Below, in pieces: positions 1 through 8,403 of a stretch of DNA of 35,820 bases. This DNA is from Chitinophagaceae bacterium (GTDB taxonomy: Bacteria > Bacteroidota > Bacteroidia > Chitinophagales > Chitinophagaceae), in contig JANWKA010000032.1 in NCBI GenBank assembly GCA_025451655.1, positions 1 to 35,820 on the forward strand, in the 5' to 3' direction. The translations under genes were made by a program, and so were the position numbers. Under the pieces are notes generated by a model. The model saw only the letters and a program-made list of their open reading frames with translations, was not told the origin of the DNA and searched no databases. Positions within the stretch are counted from its first letter, which is position 1. Every line of letters starts with the position of its first letter.

Positions 1-1191
1 GCCCATCCGGCCCAATACCAGGACTGGATCCGGACCAATACATTCGAACAAAAACAACCCGGATATTTCGGGGCCTACCTGAAAATCCGTACCGGGGACC
101 TTTCGTCTGACAAGGCCCGGATCCTGGCGGATTTTGTCCGGGCATTCGCTGCAGATGACCTGAGGGTTACCGTCAACCAGGGGCTGTTGCTGAAATACCT
201 CAAACCCGGAACCCTCCCCTATCTCTACAGCATCCTGGAGGAATTGGGATTTGCGGAACCCGGATTCGACAGCACGGCAGATATCACCACCTGCCCCGGT
301 ACAGACACCTGCAACCTGGGGATCTCCAACAGCACTGAAGTGGCCCGCCAGCTGGAAGGGCTGATTACCCGGGAATTTCCCCAGCTTATTTTCCGCAGGG
401 ACCTCCAGATCAAGATCAGCGGATGCATGAACTCCTGCGGCCAGCATGCCATGGCCGCCATCGGGTTTCACGGGTCCTCCCTCAAAGCCCCTTCCGGCAC
501 CATCCCCGCCCTGCAGGTCATGCTGGCCGGGGGGACCCTGGGTGGCGGAAAGGGAAGAATCGCGGAAAAAGTGATCAAGATTCCGAGCAAAAGGGCTCCC
601 GAAGCGGTGCGCCGGATCCTGGGGGATTATCTCGCCGGTGCCGACCCGAATGAAGATTTCCCCGCCTATTTCGACCGGCAGGGGAAGGATTATTTTTACC
701 GCCTCCTCAAGCCCCTATCCGACCTGACCACGCTGGAATCCTCCGATTACATCGACTGGGGCCGGGATGAAAAATATGCTTCGGCTATCGGGGTCGGAGA
801 ATGCGCTGGGGTCATGATCGACCTGGTTGCCACCCTGATGGATGAGGCCGAAGAAAAACTGGACTGGTCCTTCCGTTCTATCCAGGAAGGGGTTTTTGCC
901 GATGCGATCTACCATTCCTACACCGGGATGATCTGCACCGCCAAGGCCCTCCTGCTGGATCGGGAAATCTCCTGCAACACCCAGATCGGCATCCTGAAAG
1001 ATTTCGATACCCATTTCTCTTCCTCCCATTTCGGGATCGAGGGAGGCCTTAAGGATGCGGTGCTTTCGATCAACACCCGGCCCCCTGACCCGGAATTTGC
1101 AGCATCCTACCTGGATATGGCCAGGAGATTCGTGGAAGCTGCAAGGAACTGGCGGGCCAGGGAAAGGACCAGGAACCAGGTGCTGGCTTAA
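1..1191 (+). CDS. Siroheme/4Fe-4S sulfite (or nitrite) reductase, C-terminal part, 5' truncated by window edge
   Basis: The reading frame is open from base 1, so the start lies upstream; 396 codons plus stop are visible. Two cysteine pairs, CPGTDTC (visible residues 98-104) and CMNSC (142-146), match the four ligands that hold the 4Fe-4S cluster bridged to siroheme in ferredoxin-type sulfite/nitrite reductases (CysI/NirA). The enzyme would carry out the six-electron reduction of sulfite to sulfide (or nitrite to ammonia) in the cytoplasm. The final ~150 residues, from about the SSDYIDWG segment onward, lie beyond the usual reductase fold. They look like an all-helical HEPN-like appendage, which I believe is seen in Bacteroidota reductases; no HEPN RNase RxxxxH motif is evident. 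The downstream siroheme genes and cysH-cysD-cysN favour sulfite as substrate. The family call is firm; substrate and appendage are inference. Confidence 0.88.
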   Translation, partial: AHPAQYQDWIRTNTFEQKQPGYFGAYLKIRTGDLSSDKARILADFVRAFAADDLRVTVNQGLLLKYLKPGTLPYLYSILEELGFAEPGFDSTADITTCPGTDTCNLGISNSTEVARQLEGLITREFPQLIFRRDLQIKISGCMNSCGQHAMAAIGFHGSSLKAPSGTIPALQVMLAGGTLGGGKGRIAEKVIKIPSKRAPEAVRRILGDYLAGADPNEDFPAYFDRQGKDYFYRLLKPLSDLTTLESSDYIDWGRDEKYASAIGVGECAGVMIDLVATLMDEAEEKLDWSFRSIQEGVFADAIYHSYTGMICTAKALLLDREISCNTQIGILKDFDTHFSSSHFGIEGGLKDAVLSINTRPPDPEFAASYLDMARRFVEAARNWRARERTRNQVLA

Positions 1192-1210
1192 AACGGAAAT
1201 GAGGTCACCG

Positions 1211-1978
1211 ATGAATCATGCTATGGAAAAGAAACTCATTCTGGTGGGGGCAGGTCCCGGAGATCCGGAGCTGATCACCCTGAGGGGAATAAGAGCCATC
1301 AGGGAAGCTCATGTGATCCTGTATGACGCCCTGGCCAATGCCCAGTTGCTGGATTATGCCCAGCCCGATGCGCTCAAGATCTTCGTGGGAAAAAGGAGGA
1401 AAAAAGCCGCTTACAGCCAGCAGGAGATCCACCGGCTCATCCTGCATTACACGGCCCATTTCGGGACGGTAGTCCGGTTGAAGGGAGGAGATCCCTTCGT
1501 TTTTGGAAGGGGGTATGAGGAAATGGATTTTGCCCGGAGCCAGGGCATCCCGGTTGAAATTGTCCCGGGTATTTCCAGCGCGATTGCCCTTCCAGCCCTG
1601 CAAAAGATTCCCCTGACGCTGCGGGGAATGGCGGAAAGTTTCTGGGTTGCCACCGCCACCGTGGCGGACGGCTCCCTTTCCGCTGACCTGATGCTCGCTG
1701 CACGTTCCACCGCCACGGTGATCATTCTGATGGGGCTCCATAAAATCCCCGAGATCACTTCTCTTTACAGGTTGCTGGGAAAGGGAAATCTTCCCGTCGG
1801 GGTTATAGAAAACGGATCCCTTCCCGGTGAAAGGTTGATCACTGGTACCATGGACACGATAGCAGACCAGATAGCGATTTCGGCCATCCAGCCCCCGGCC
1901 CTGATCATTGCCGGCCCTGTGGTGACCCTTCATGCTTCATGGAATGAGGTCAGGGAACCCCAAATCCAAACGGCTTAA
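1211..1978 (+). CDS. cobA: Uroporphyrinogen-III C-methyltransferase (SUMT)
   Basis: This 255-aa protein of the tetrapyrrole methylase family uses two S-adenosylmethionines to turn uroporphyrinogen III into precorrin-2, the first committed step to siroheme. The N-terminal GAGPGD motif (residues 13-18) and the GGDPF loop (92-96) are the family's SAM/substrate signatures, and the length fits single-domain CobA. ATG at 1211 is preferred because GAGGT lies 5 nt upstream; in-frame ATGs at 1199 and 1223 are possible alternatives. The gene begins about 20 nt after the reductase stop and ends 9 nt before the siroheme synthase fusion, so the three are almost certainly co-transcribed. Its product feeds the next gene, which completes the cofactor needed by the upstream reductase. 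Confidence 0.93.
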   Translation: MNHAMEKKLILVGAGPGDPELITLRGIRAIREAHVILYDALANAQLLDYAQPDALKIFVGKRRKKAAYSQQEIHRLILHYTAHFGTVVRLKGGDPFVFGRGYEEMDFARSQGIPVEIVPGISSAIALPALQKIPLTLRGMAESFWVATATVADGSLSADLMLAARSTATVIILMGLHKIPEITSLYRLLGKGNLPVGVIENGSLPGERLITGTMDTIADQIAISAIQPPALIIAGPVVTLHASWNEVREPQIQTA

Positions 1979-1987
1979 CCAACCCAA

Positions 1988-3526
1988 ATGAACGAAGACC
2001 GGATCGCAAAGGAAGGTGCCATCCATGCCCCGGAGGAGGAGAAAACCCGGGGATCCAACCATTTGTTTCCGGTATTTCTGCGCCTCGACCGGCTTCGCGT
2101 GCTGGTGGTGGGAGGCGGGACGGTGGGCCTTGAAAAAGTCCGGTCCCTGCTGCGAAACTGCCCGGTGACCCGCATCACCCTGGTCGCTCCCGAAATAGAT
2201 CCTGCCCTCAGGGCTCTTGCTGCGTCCATTCCCAGCCTTTCCCTGGAGACCCGGGCTTTCTCCGGCCAGGACCTGGACGAAAAAGACCTGGTGCTGGCCG
2301 CTACCGGACAGCCGGTGCTCAATGAGATCATAAGGGACCAGGCAAAAAAGGCAAGGATCCTGGTGAACGTGGCCGACACTCCGGACTTGTGCGATTTTTA
2401 TCTCGGCTCCGTGGTGATCCGCGGGGAATTGAAGATCGGCATTTCCACCAATGGAAAATCTCCCACTGTCGCCAAAAGGATCCGGCAGGTTTTGGAAGAA
2501 TCCATACCCGACGAAATGGACCAGGTCCTGGACCGGATCCAGGGGATCAGGTCCTCCCTCAGGGGGGATTTTTCCGAAAAGGTCCGCAGGCTGAACCAGA
2601 TCACTTCCGTCCTGGTGGAAAAAACCGGGCCGGTGTCGCCCGAAAAGGCGGATCTGAAAAAGCTCATGCGTTTTCTGGGTTATGCTGGGCTCTGCCTGGC
2701 GGTGATGACAGCGGGATATTTTTTGATCGGGTGGGTCTTATCCCCGGAAGGAATGCATTTCTGGGGCCGGGCGGGTCGCGCCCTGGGCCCCGATATCTGG
2801 TATTTCATCGCCGGGGGTTTTGTAGCCAAGCTGGTTGACGGAACCCTGGGCCTGGGATACGGGTCCATCTCCACCGCTTACCTGCTTTCCTTCGGAATTC
2901 TCCCGGCCCAGGTCTCCAAAAGCGTCCACCTTTCTGAAATTTTCACCAGCGGCAGCTCGGGGTTCATGCATCTCAGGTACCGCAATGTGAACAGGAAGCT
3001 ATTTCGAAAAATGGTGATCCCGGGCGTCATTGGAGCCATCGCCGGAGCCTTCCTGATCATCTGGCTGGAAGGATCCGTAAAAATCATCCGCCCGGTAATC
3101 GCCCTCTACACGCTGGTCCTGGGCATCAATATCATCCTGAAAGGGCTCCGGGTGAAATCCAAACGCAACCCGGTCAAAAAAGTCGGCTTGCTTGCGGTGG
3201 TTGGCGGTTTTCTGGATGCGGTCGCCGGCGGGGGGTGGGGAACCCTGGTGACTTCTACCCTGATGGCGAGTGGAAGGGATCCGGTCTATGTGGTGGGATC
3301 CGTGAACCTGGCCCGCTTTTATGTGGCCCTTGCGGGATCCATCACCTTCATTACCCTGCTGGGAATATCCCACTGGCAGGTCGTGGTCGGGCTTTTGGCC
3401 GGAGGAGCCGTCGCTTCGCCCATTGCCGCGGTGTTGACCCGAAGGTTGAAAAGCAGGAGACTGCTGTTAATCGCCGGCCTCATCGTTGTGGTGCTGAGCC
3501 TGCGGGTCATCCTGAAAATAGTTTAA
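1988..3526 (+). CDS. Fused siroheme synthase (precorrin-2 dehydrogenase/ferrochelatase) and TSUP-family membrane transporter
   Basis: The 512-aa protein has two unrelated halves. Residues ~25-215 are a Met8/CysG-N-type domain: an NAD-binding GGGTVG loop (42-47), then NVADTPDLCDF (127-137) containing the conserved Asp130. It should oxidise precorrin-2 to sirohydrochlorin and insert iron. Residues ~225-512 are hydrophobic, with about eight membrane spans and the two TSUP (TauE/SafE, formerly DUF81) half-repeats: DGTLGLGYGS near 284 and the AVAGGGWGT segment. TSUP proteins move sulfite, sulfate or sulfonates. No stop or frameshift separates the halves, and the linker around 216-225 is short. With cysH starting 5 nt downstream, the transporter half may import sulfate or vent excess sulfite; direction and substrate are inference. 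No other sulfate permease is visible in the operon. Confidence 0.9.
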   Translation: MNEDRIAKEGAIHAPEEEKTRGSNHLFPVFLRLDRLRVLVVGGGTVGLEKVRSLLRNCPVTRITLVAPEIDPALRALAASIPSLSLETRAFSGQDLDEKDLVLAATGQPVLNEIIRDQAKKARILVNVADTPDLCDFYLGSVVIRGELKIGISTNGKSPTVAKRIRQVLEESIPDEMDQVLDRIQGIRSSLRGDFSEKVRRLNQITSVLVEKTGPVSPEKADLKKLMRFLGYAGLCLAVMTAGYFLIGWVLSPEGMHFWGRAGRALGPDIWYFIAGGFVAKLVDGTLGLGYGSISTAYLLSFGILPAQVSKSVHLSEIFTSGSSGFMHLRYRNVNRKLFRKMVIPGVIGAIAGAFLIIWLEGSVKIIRPVIALYTLVLGINIILKGLRVKSKRNPVKKVGLLAVVGGFLDAVAGGGWGTLVTSTLMASGRDPVYVVGSVNLARFYVALAGSITFITLLGISHWQVVVGLLAGGAVASPIAAVLTRRLKSRRLLLIAGLIVVVLSLRVILKIV

Positions 3527-3531
3527 AAGCC

Positions 3532-4287
3532 ATGGAAGATAATTCCCAAAAGCGGCTTGCTGAACTGGTTCAGCAAACCCGGAGTCTGGATCCCCGGGAG
3601 GCCCTGTCATGGCTTGCCACACGCTTTCCCGGAAAAACCGTTTTTTCCTCCAGCCTGGGAATGGAAGACCAGGCGATTACCCACCTGATCTGGGAAAACG
3701 ATATTCCGGTGGATATTTTCACCCTGGACACCGGAAGGCTATTCCAGGAAACCTACAGCCTGATGGAAAGGATGTTCGACCGGTATGGAAAAAGGATCCG
3801 GGTTTGTTTTCCGGATGCCGGACAGGTGCAGGAACTGGTGAATGAAAAGGGCCCGGATTGTTTTTATGAATCGGTTGAAAACAGGAAGGCCTGCTGTGGC
3901 ATCCGCAAGGTGGCTCCCCTGGGTCTGGCGCTGAAGGGCATGGATTGCTGGGTCACCGGGATCCGTGCAGGCCAGTCCGGCCTCCGCTCGGCAACACCCA
4001 GGGTGGAATGGGACTCCGCCCGGGGGCTGGTGAAATTTCATCCTTTGCTTAATTGGTCCCTGGAGGAGGTCCGGGCTTACCTGTCCGAAAACCAGATTCC
4101 CTATAATCCGCTCCACGACCGGGGATTTGTCAGCATCGGGTGCGCCCCCTGCACCCGGGCCCTGAAACCCGGGGAAGACGAGCGGGCGGGGCGATGGTGG
4201 TGGGAAAACAACGATTCCAAAGAATGCGGTCTGCATGTCCCTGCCTCCCGGGAGGGGCAGCCCGCCCTAACTGCAAACCATGAATAA
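3532..4287 (+). CDS. cysH: Assimilatory adenylyl-sulfate (APS/PAPS) reductase, Fe-S type
   Basis: A 251-aa PP-loop-superfamily enzyme reducing activated sulfate to sulfite with thioredoxin or a similar donor. The substrate loop SSSLGMEDQ lies near 39-47. A CC pair (121-122) plus CAPC (204-207) form the four-cysteine 4Fe-4S site that marks bacterial APS reductases, unlike the cluster-free enteric PAPS reductase. ECGLH (231-235) holds the catalytic cysteine Cys232. Because no CysC kinase gene or CysC fusion is present nearby, APS is the likelier substrate. ATG 3532 is chosen because it gives the normal length and lies just after the upstream stop; the open frame extends further 5' but overlaps the transporter gene. 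Its 3' end overlaps cysD by 8 nt, suggesting translational coupling. Confidence 0.93.
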   Translation: MEDNSQKRLAELVQQTRSLDPREALSWLATRFPGKTVFSSSLGMEDQAITHLIWENDIPVDIFTLDTGRLFQETYSLMERMFDRYGKRIRVCFPDAGQVQELVNEKGPDCFYESVENRKACCGIRKVAPLGLALKGMDCWVTGIRAGQSGLRSATPRVEWDSARGLVKFHPLLNWSLEEVRAYLSENQIPYNPLHDRGFVSIGCAPCTRALKPGEDERAGRWWWENNDSKECGLHVPASREGQPALTANHE

Positions 4288-5188
4288 AAAGGATAACGAC
4301 TACCTGGACCAACTGGAATCCGAGTCGATCCACATCCTTCGGGAGGTGGCCGGCCAGTTTGAACGTCCTGCCTTGCTGTTTTCAGGGGGGAAGGATTCCA
4401 TCACGATGACGCGGATCGCCCAGAAAGCCTTCCGTCCCGGGAAATTTCCCTTCCCGCTGGTCCATATCGACACGGGTCATAATTTCCCGGAAGTGATCGC
4501 TTTCAGGGACCAGCTGGTCCAAAGCCTCGGGGAAAGGCTGGTGGTTCGCAGGGTAGAGGACACCATGCGGGAAAAGAACCTGAAACCACCGGTTGGAAAA
4601 CTGGGGAGCCGCAATGCCCTTCAAACCTATACCCTGCTGGACGCCATCGAGGAATTCCGGTTCGATGCCTGCATCGGGGGCGCCCGCAGGGATGAGGAAA
4701 AAGCCCGGGCCAAGGAAAGAATAGTCTCCGTCCGGGATGAATTCGGCCAATGGGAACCCAAACTCCAGAGGCCGGAACTCTGGAACCTTTATAATGGAAG
4801 GATCCATAAAGGGGAGAATGTCCGGGTTTTTCCGATCAGCAACTGGACCGAACTGGATATCTGGAATTATATCCGCAGGGAAAGGATCGACCTTCCCCGG
4901 ATTTATTTTGCCCACAGGCGCCGTTGCCTGGTTTACAAAGGGCAGCTGGTGGCCGCATCCGGACATATCATCAATGACCCCTCCGATGAATTTGTGGAGC
5001 GGTCGGTCCGGTTCCGCACCGTAGGGGACATGAACTGCACGGCCGCGGTGGAATCCACGGCCTCCACGGTGGAGGAGATCATCCGGGAAATCTCCCTTTC
5101 CCGGATCAGCGAAAGAGGAGAAACCCGGATCGATGACAGGACCTCCGAAGCCGCGATGGAAGACCGGAAAAAAGGAGGGTATTTTTAA
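4280..5188 (+). CDS. cysD: Sulfate adenylyltransferase subunit 2
   Basis: This 302-aa protein is the catalytic ATP-pyrophosphatase subunit of ATP sulfurylase, making APS from sulfate and ATP together with the GTPase CysN. The PP-loop SGGKDS is at residues 35-40, and length and overall sequence match CysD of proteobacteria. The conserved block GGARRDEEKARAKER and the C-terminal segment containing RFRTVGDMNCTAAVES are typical of the family. The gene overlaps the end of cysH by 8 nt and ends 8 nt before cysN, so stoichiometric co-expression with CysN is expected. Confidence 0.96.
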   Translation: MNKKDNDYLDQLESESIHILREVAGQFERPALLFSGGKDSITMTRIAQKAFRPGKFPFPLVHIDTGHNFPEVIAFRDQLVQSLGERLVVRRVEDTMREKNLKPPVGKLGSRNALQTYTLLDAIEEFRFDACIGGARRDEEKARAKERIVSVRDEFGQWEPKLQRPELWNLYNGRIHKGENVRVFPISNWTELDIWNYIRRERIDLPRIYFAHRRRCLVYKGQLVAASGHIINDPSDEFVERSVRFRTVGDMNCTAAVESTASTVEEIIREISLSRISERGETRIDDRTSEAAMEDRKKGGYF

Positions 5189-5196
5189 ATCATCTT

Positions 5197-6438
5197 ATGG
5201 ACCTACTCAGATTCATTACGGCAGGAAGCGTCGATGACGGGAAAAGCACCCTGATCGGGAGGCTTTTATTCGACAGCAAATCCATTCTCAGCGATCAGCT
5301 TCAGGCGATCCGCCGCCAGTCCCGGAAGGACTCCGCTCTTGAAATCGACCTGGCCCTCCTGACAGATGGCCTGAGGGCAGAAAGAGAGCAGGGCATTACC
5401 ATCGATGTGGCTTATAAATACTTTTCCACCACCAAAAGGAAGTTCATTATCGCCGATGCCCCCGGTCATATCCAGTACACCCGAAATATGGTCACGGGGG
5501 CATCCACAGCCAATCTGGCGCTCATCCTGATCGATGCCCGCAACGGCATCGTGGAGCAAACCCGCCGGCATTCCATTCTCGCCTCCCTGCTGGGGATCCC
5601 CCATATTGTGGTATGCGTAAACAAGATGGATCTGGTGGATTTTTCGGAAGACCGCTTTTACGAAATTGTGAACCGTTACCAGGCCATCGCCGGGAAACTC
5701 GGCCTGAATGACGTCTATTATGTGCCGGTCAGCGCGAGGCTTGGAGACCATATAGTCGATAGGTCAGTCCACATGCCCTGGTTTACAGGCAAGCCCCTGC
5801 TCCCCTACCTGGAGGACCTTCCCCTTTCCAGCGATATCAATCTGGAAATCGCCCGGATGCCGGTCCAGTACGTGATCCGTCCCCAGTCCGGGGATTTGCA
5901 TGATTACCGGGGATATGCCGGCAAGATCATCAGTGGCTCCTTCCACCAAGGGGAGGCAGTCCGGATCTTTCCCGGAGGAGAGGAAACAACGATCAGCAGT
6001 ATCGAAACCTTTGACGGAGTCCTGGACCAGGCTTTCGCCCCCCAATCGGTCATCATGCACCTGACCGGTGACCTGGGGGTGGGCAGGGGGGATTTGATTG
6101 TTCCCCGCGACCAACCCGTTCATTTCGGTCAGGATATTCAGGCCACCCTCTGCTGGATGGACACTGCACCCCTGAAGGAGGGGGACCGCCTGCTTTTGCA
6201 GCATAACAGCAGCCGGATTCGCTGCTCCATCCGGGAAATCCCCTACCTGATTGATGTGGGTAGCCTGGAGCACCTGCCGGCAAAGGGCCCGATCGGTCTC
6301 AACGAAATCTTCTGCGCCACCCTGCATACCGCCCAACCCATGGCCTGGGACCGGTACCGGGACAACCGGGCCAATGGGGGATTTATCCTCATCGATGAGC
6401 ACTCCAACCTTACGGTTGGAGCCGGGATGATCCAGTGA
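5197..6438 (+). CDS. cysN: Sulfate adenylyltransferase subunit 1 (GTPase)
   Basis: A 413-aa translation-factor-like GTPase that couples GTP hydrolysis to APS synthesis by CysD. GTPase motifs are clear: GSVDDGKST (P-loop, near residue 10), DAPGH (G3, near 88), and NKMDLVD (G4). The protein ends after the third domain, so no CysC (APS kinase) domain is fused, which supports an APS rather than PAPS route here. The ending NLTVGAGMI matches the normal C-terminus of the family. It is the last gene of the sulfur operon; the next gene is convergent, only 4 nt away. Confidence 0.96.
   Translation: MDLLRFITAGSVDDGKSTLIGRLLFDSKSILSDQLQAIRRQSRKDSALEIDLALLTDGLRAEREQGITIDVAYKYFSTTKRKFIIADAPGHIQYTRNMVTGASTANLALILIDARNGIVEQTRRHSILASLLGIPHIVVCVNKMDLVDFSEDRFYEIVNRYQAIAGKLGLNDVYYVPVSARLGDHIVDRSVHMPWFTGKPLLPYLEDLPLSSDINLEIARMPVQYVIRPQSGDLHDYRGYAGKIISGSFHQGEAVRIFPGGEETTISSIETFDGVLDQAFAPQSVIMHLTGDLGVGRGDLIVPRDQPVHFGQDIQATLCWMDTAPLKEGDRLLLQHNSSRIRCSIREIPYLIDVGSLEHLPAKGPIGLNEIFCATLHTAQPMAWDRYRDNRANGGFILIDEHSNLTVGAGMIQ
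6402..6421. repeat. Perfect 8-bp inverted repeat inside the 3' end of cysN
   Basis: CTCCAACC (6402-6409), loop TTAC, GGTTGGAG (6414-6421). It lies in the last codons of cysN, just before the convergent glucanase gene. No T-run follows on either strand, so a classical rho-independent terminator is not supported. A role as a bidirectional transcript-end hairpin between convergent genes is possible but unproven; it may be chance within a conserved coding segment. Confidence 0.4.
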
Positions 6439-6442
6439 ATTC

Positions 6443-8050
6443 CTAATGTAAACCGATCCGCACGCTGTCCGTAATAGCCCCCTGGGAGAAACGGACCTGG
6501 TAGTCCCCCGGGGGAATCCCGGTTCCGAATAATAGTTCCTGCCTTCCCCTCGGATATATCTGGCGGTCGACCAGGCTTCCGAATAATTTCCCCTTGCTGT
6601 ACAGGCTGATGGAAACGGGAATGATATCTTCGGCGAAAAAGTTCAGGATATATTGGTTCAGTGAAGGCGATTTGATCAGGTCCAGCCTCCCCGAGGCCCT
6701 GTCCTCCACTGCCAGGTAAAACCCGGGGCGGTACTGGGGGAAATCAATATCTGCCCTGGCCATGCCGACCAGGATCTCAGGAATGGACATGAACAGTTTC
6801 CAGGGTAACCCGGTGCGGTAATTTTCAATCATAACGGGGATTGGCCCCTCATCAATGGCCAGGTACTGCCGGGAGAACCAATGGTCTTTCAGGTCGTAGG
6901 CGTCGTAAAACCCACAGGGGCCCCAGAGCCGGGACCCCAGGGAATCGAACATGAACCGGAGGGCCTGCATGGAATAATAGGGCGTATAGGGAAATGCCGC
7001 CAGGGAGGCCGATGGGGTGATGGTGCCGTTATCATGATCCGGTGCATGGGCAGCATAGCCCTGCTGCTGGTCAGAGGCCGTGAGCCCCCAGTTACCCGGA
7101 CCATAACCATATCCTGCTGGAGCATGGTAGAGGCAGTAATCGTGGTTGATCAGGGTCTGGATGACGTTATGTTGCCAATAATTGATATAGGGATCCTGCA
7201 TCAGCCTCGGATCGAGTCCCAGAAAGGAATATTGGGTGAAGAACAGGGGCCCTCCGTAAGGGAAGCCCACTTTCAGGGAGTATCCCAGATATTTGTTGCC
7301 GTTGAGGAAATGATCACTTTTCACCCAGGTATTCTGGTAAACGGAAGAATCAATGGGATGGGTGGGAGAAGACAGGGCAAGGATATAGGTAATCAGGCAT
7401 TCATTGAAGCCCCGGATCGGGAAGTCCATGGCCCATCCCTTCCGGGGAGACCAGTGCCAGAACAGGGTGTCCGTGTGGCCCCGGGTGTACCAGGCCCAGT
7501 CCACTGAAAGCCAGAGCCGGTCGATTTGCCTGCGCAGCAGGGTTTCCCGATCCCCGGAACCGTCGAAGAATTGGCGGGCGATCAGCAGGCCGTTGACCAG
7601 GTAGGAGGTTTCAACGAGGTCTCCCCCATCATCATTCGGGCTGAAGGGGATTGTTTTTCCGGTGGTGCCGTTCATCCAGTGGGACCAGGCTCCGTGGTAC
7701 CGGTCGGCCATCTCCAGGAAACGGGTTATTTTCAGCAGGCGGGCAACGGCAGAATCCCGGTTGATCCATCCCCGGCTCACTCCCACCACAATGCAGCTGA
7801 TCCCGAAACCGCTTCCCCCTGTGGTCACCGTATTGGGTGTGGCCGTCCGTTCGGGGGCAAGCCCACTGACCGGATGGGCAGAATCCCAGAAATACCGGAT
7901 GGTCTGGTGCTGGATGGTATCCAGGAGCTGTTGATCGGTCCATACGGAATGGGGTTGGCTGGAGGCTTGGGATACCCCGTTGGGTTTGCAGGTAGCAAAA
8001 AGGAAAAGGCCGGAAAGGATCAGGCCGAACCACGCTGTATTCCGGATCAT
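6443..8050 (-). CDS. Exported PF10091 glucanase, GH144-like (probable endo-beta-1,2-glucanase)
   Basis: A 535-aa protein annotated in many genomes as 'glucoamylase family protein' (PF10091). The family includes GH144 endo-beta-1,2-glucanase, first characterised from Chitinophaga pinensis, so an (alpha/alpha)6-barrel inverting hydrolase of beta-1,2-glucan is the best guess. The N-terminus has a hydrophobic segment ending in a possible lipobox around Cys21 (FATC), suggesting an exported lipoprotein. The acidic cluster DDGGDLVE (140-147) and the stretch YGYGPGNWGLTASD, followed by DNGTITPSASLAAFPYTP, are family hallmarks. Downstream of the signal the protein is single-domain. It lies 353 bp downstream of a secreted GH3 beta-glucosidase on the same strand, a sensible partner to split released oligosaccharides. 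Exact linkage specificity is inference; other beta-glucans remain possible. Confidence 0.85.
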   Translation of the reverse strand: MIRNTAWFGLILSGLFLFATCKPNGVSQASSQPHSVWTDQQLLDTIQHQTIRYFWDSAHPVSGLAPERTATPNTVTTGGSGFGISCIVVGVSRGWINRDSAVARLLKITRFLEMADRYHGAWSHWMNGTTGKTIPFSPNDDGGDLVETSYLVNGLLIARQFFDGSGDRETLLRRQIDRLWLSVDWAWYTRGHTDTLFWHWSPRKGWAMDFPIRGFNECLITYILALSSPTHPIDSSVYQNTWVKSDHFLNGNKYLGYSLKVGFPYGGPLFFTQYSFLGLDPRLMQDPYINYWQHNVIQTLINHDYCLYHAPAGYGYGPGNWGLTASDQQQGYAAHAPDHDNGTITPSASLAAFPYTPYYSMQALRFMFDSLGSRLWGPCGFYDAYDLKDHWFSRQYLAIDEGPIPVMIENYRTGLPWKLFMSIPEILVGMARADIDFPQYRPGFYLAVEDRASGRLDLIKSPSLNQYILNFFAEDIIPVSISLYSKGKLFGSLVDRQIYPRGRQELLFGTGIPPGDYQVRFSQGAITDSVRIGLH

Positions 8051-8403
8051 GATAAAATTGGAATGAAGATGAGGGGGAATTGAATTTTCGGAATCCCAGG
8101 AAGCAATCCGGGATCAGGGTCAGGTCAAAACCGGACTCCCTGAAAAAGAAATCGGGTTAAGGCCCGGGAAAGAACCTGCCGGTCCCGGTATTGGCCCCAT
8201 CCAACAGGCACATACATTCCTGGAAGGAACCGATGTACCTGTTGTAACGGATGAGACCTTTTCCAACCACTAGGAAATTGAAGATTAGGACCAGAAATTA
8301 CAACAAGTTCCGGAATTGGACAAAAAAATGGGGAGATCAGGGCCGCAAGGGCTGAAAGAAGGTAAAAAGGGGCAGCCGGGGAAGCCCCTTTGGGAAGCCG
8401 GGT
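8051..8403. other. Intergenic region between the PF10091 glucanase and bglX
   Basis: About 350 bp without a convincing gene. It contains a strong terminator for bglX at its right end (8364-8391). The remainder should hold the promoter of the glucanase gene, but I find no clear TAnnTTTG match on the minus strand. A short + strand open stretch near 8160-8273 is too short and unrecognised to call. Confidence 0.6.
8364..8391 (-). terminator. Rho-independent terminator of bglX
   Basis: A perfect 8-bp stem, AAAGGGGC (8366-8373) with GCCCCTTT (8384-8391), with a 10-nt loop. Read on the minus strand the stem runs into a short run of Ts (complement of As at 8364-8368). It sits 13 nt beyond the bglX stop codon, the expected place. 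Confidence 0.75.

Noticed and set aside
740-1188. A possible HEPN ribonuclease toxin activity in the reductase appendage
   Set aside because: No RxxxxH catalytic motif is seen and there is no nearby antitoxin-like gene.
8160-8273. A short + strand open stretch between the glucanase and bglX that reads somewhat protein-like
   Set aside because: Only about 35 codons, no start or family match; probably chance or an unrecognisable remnant.
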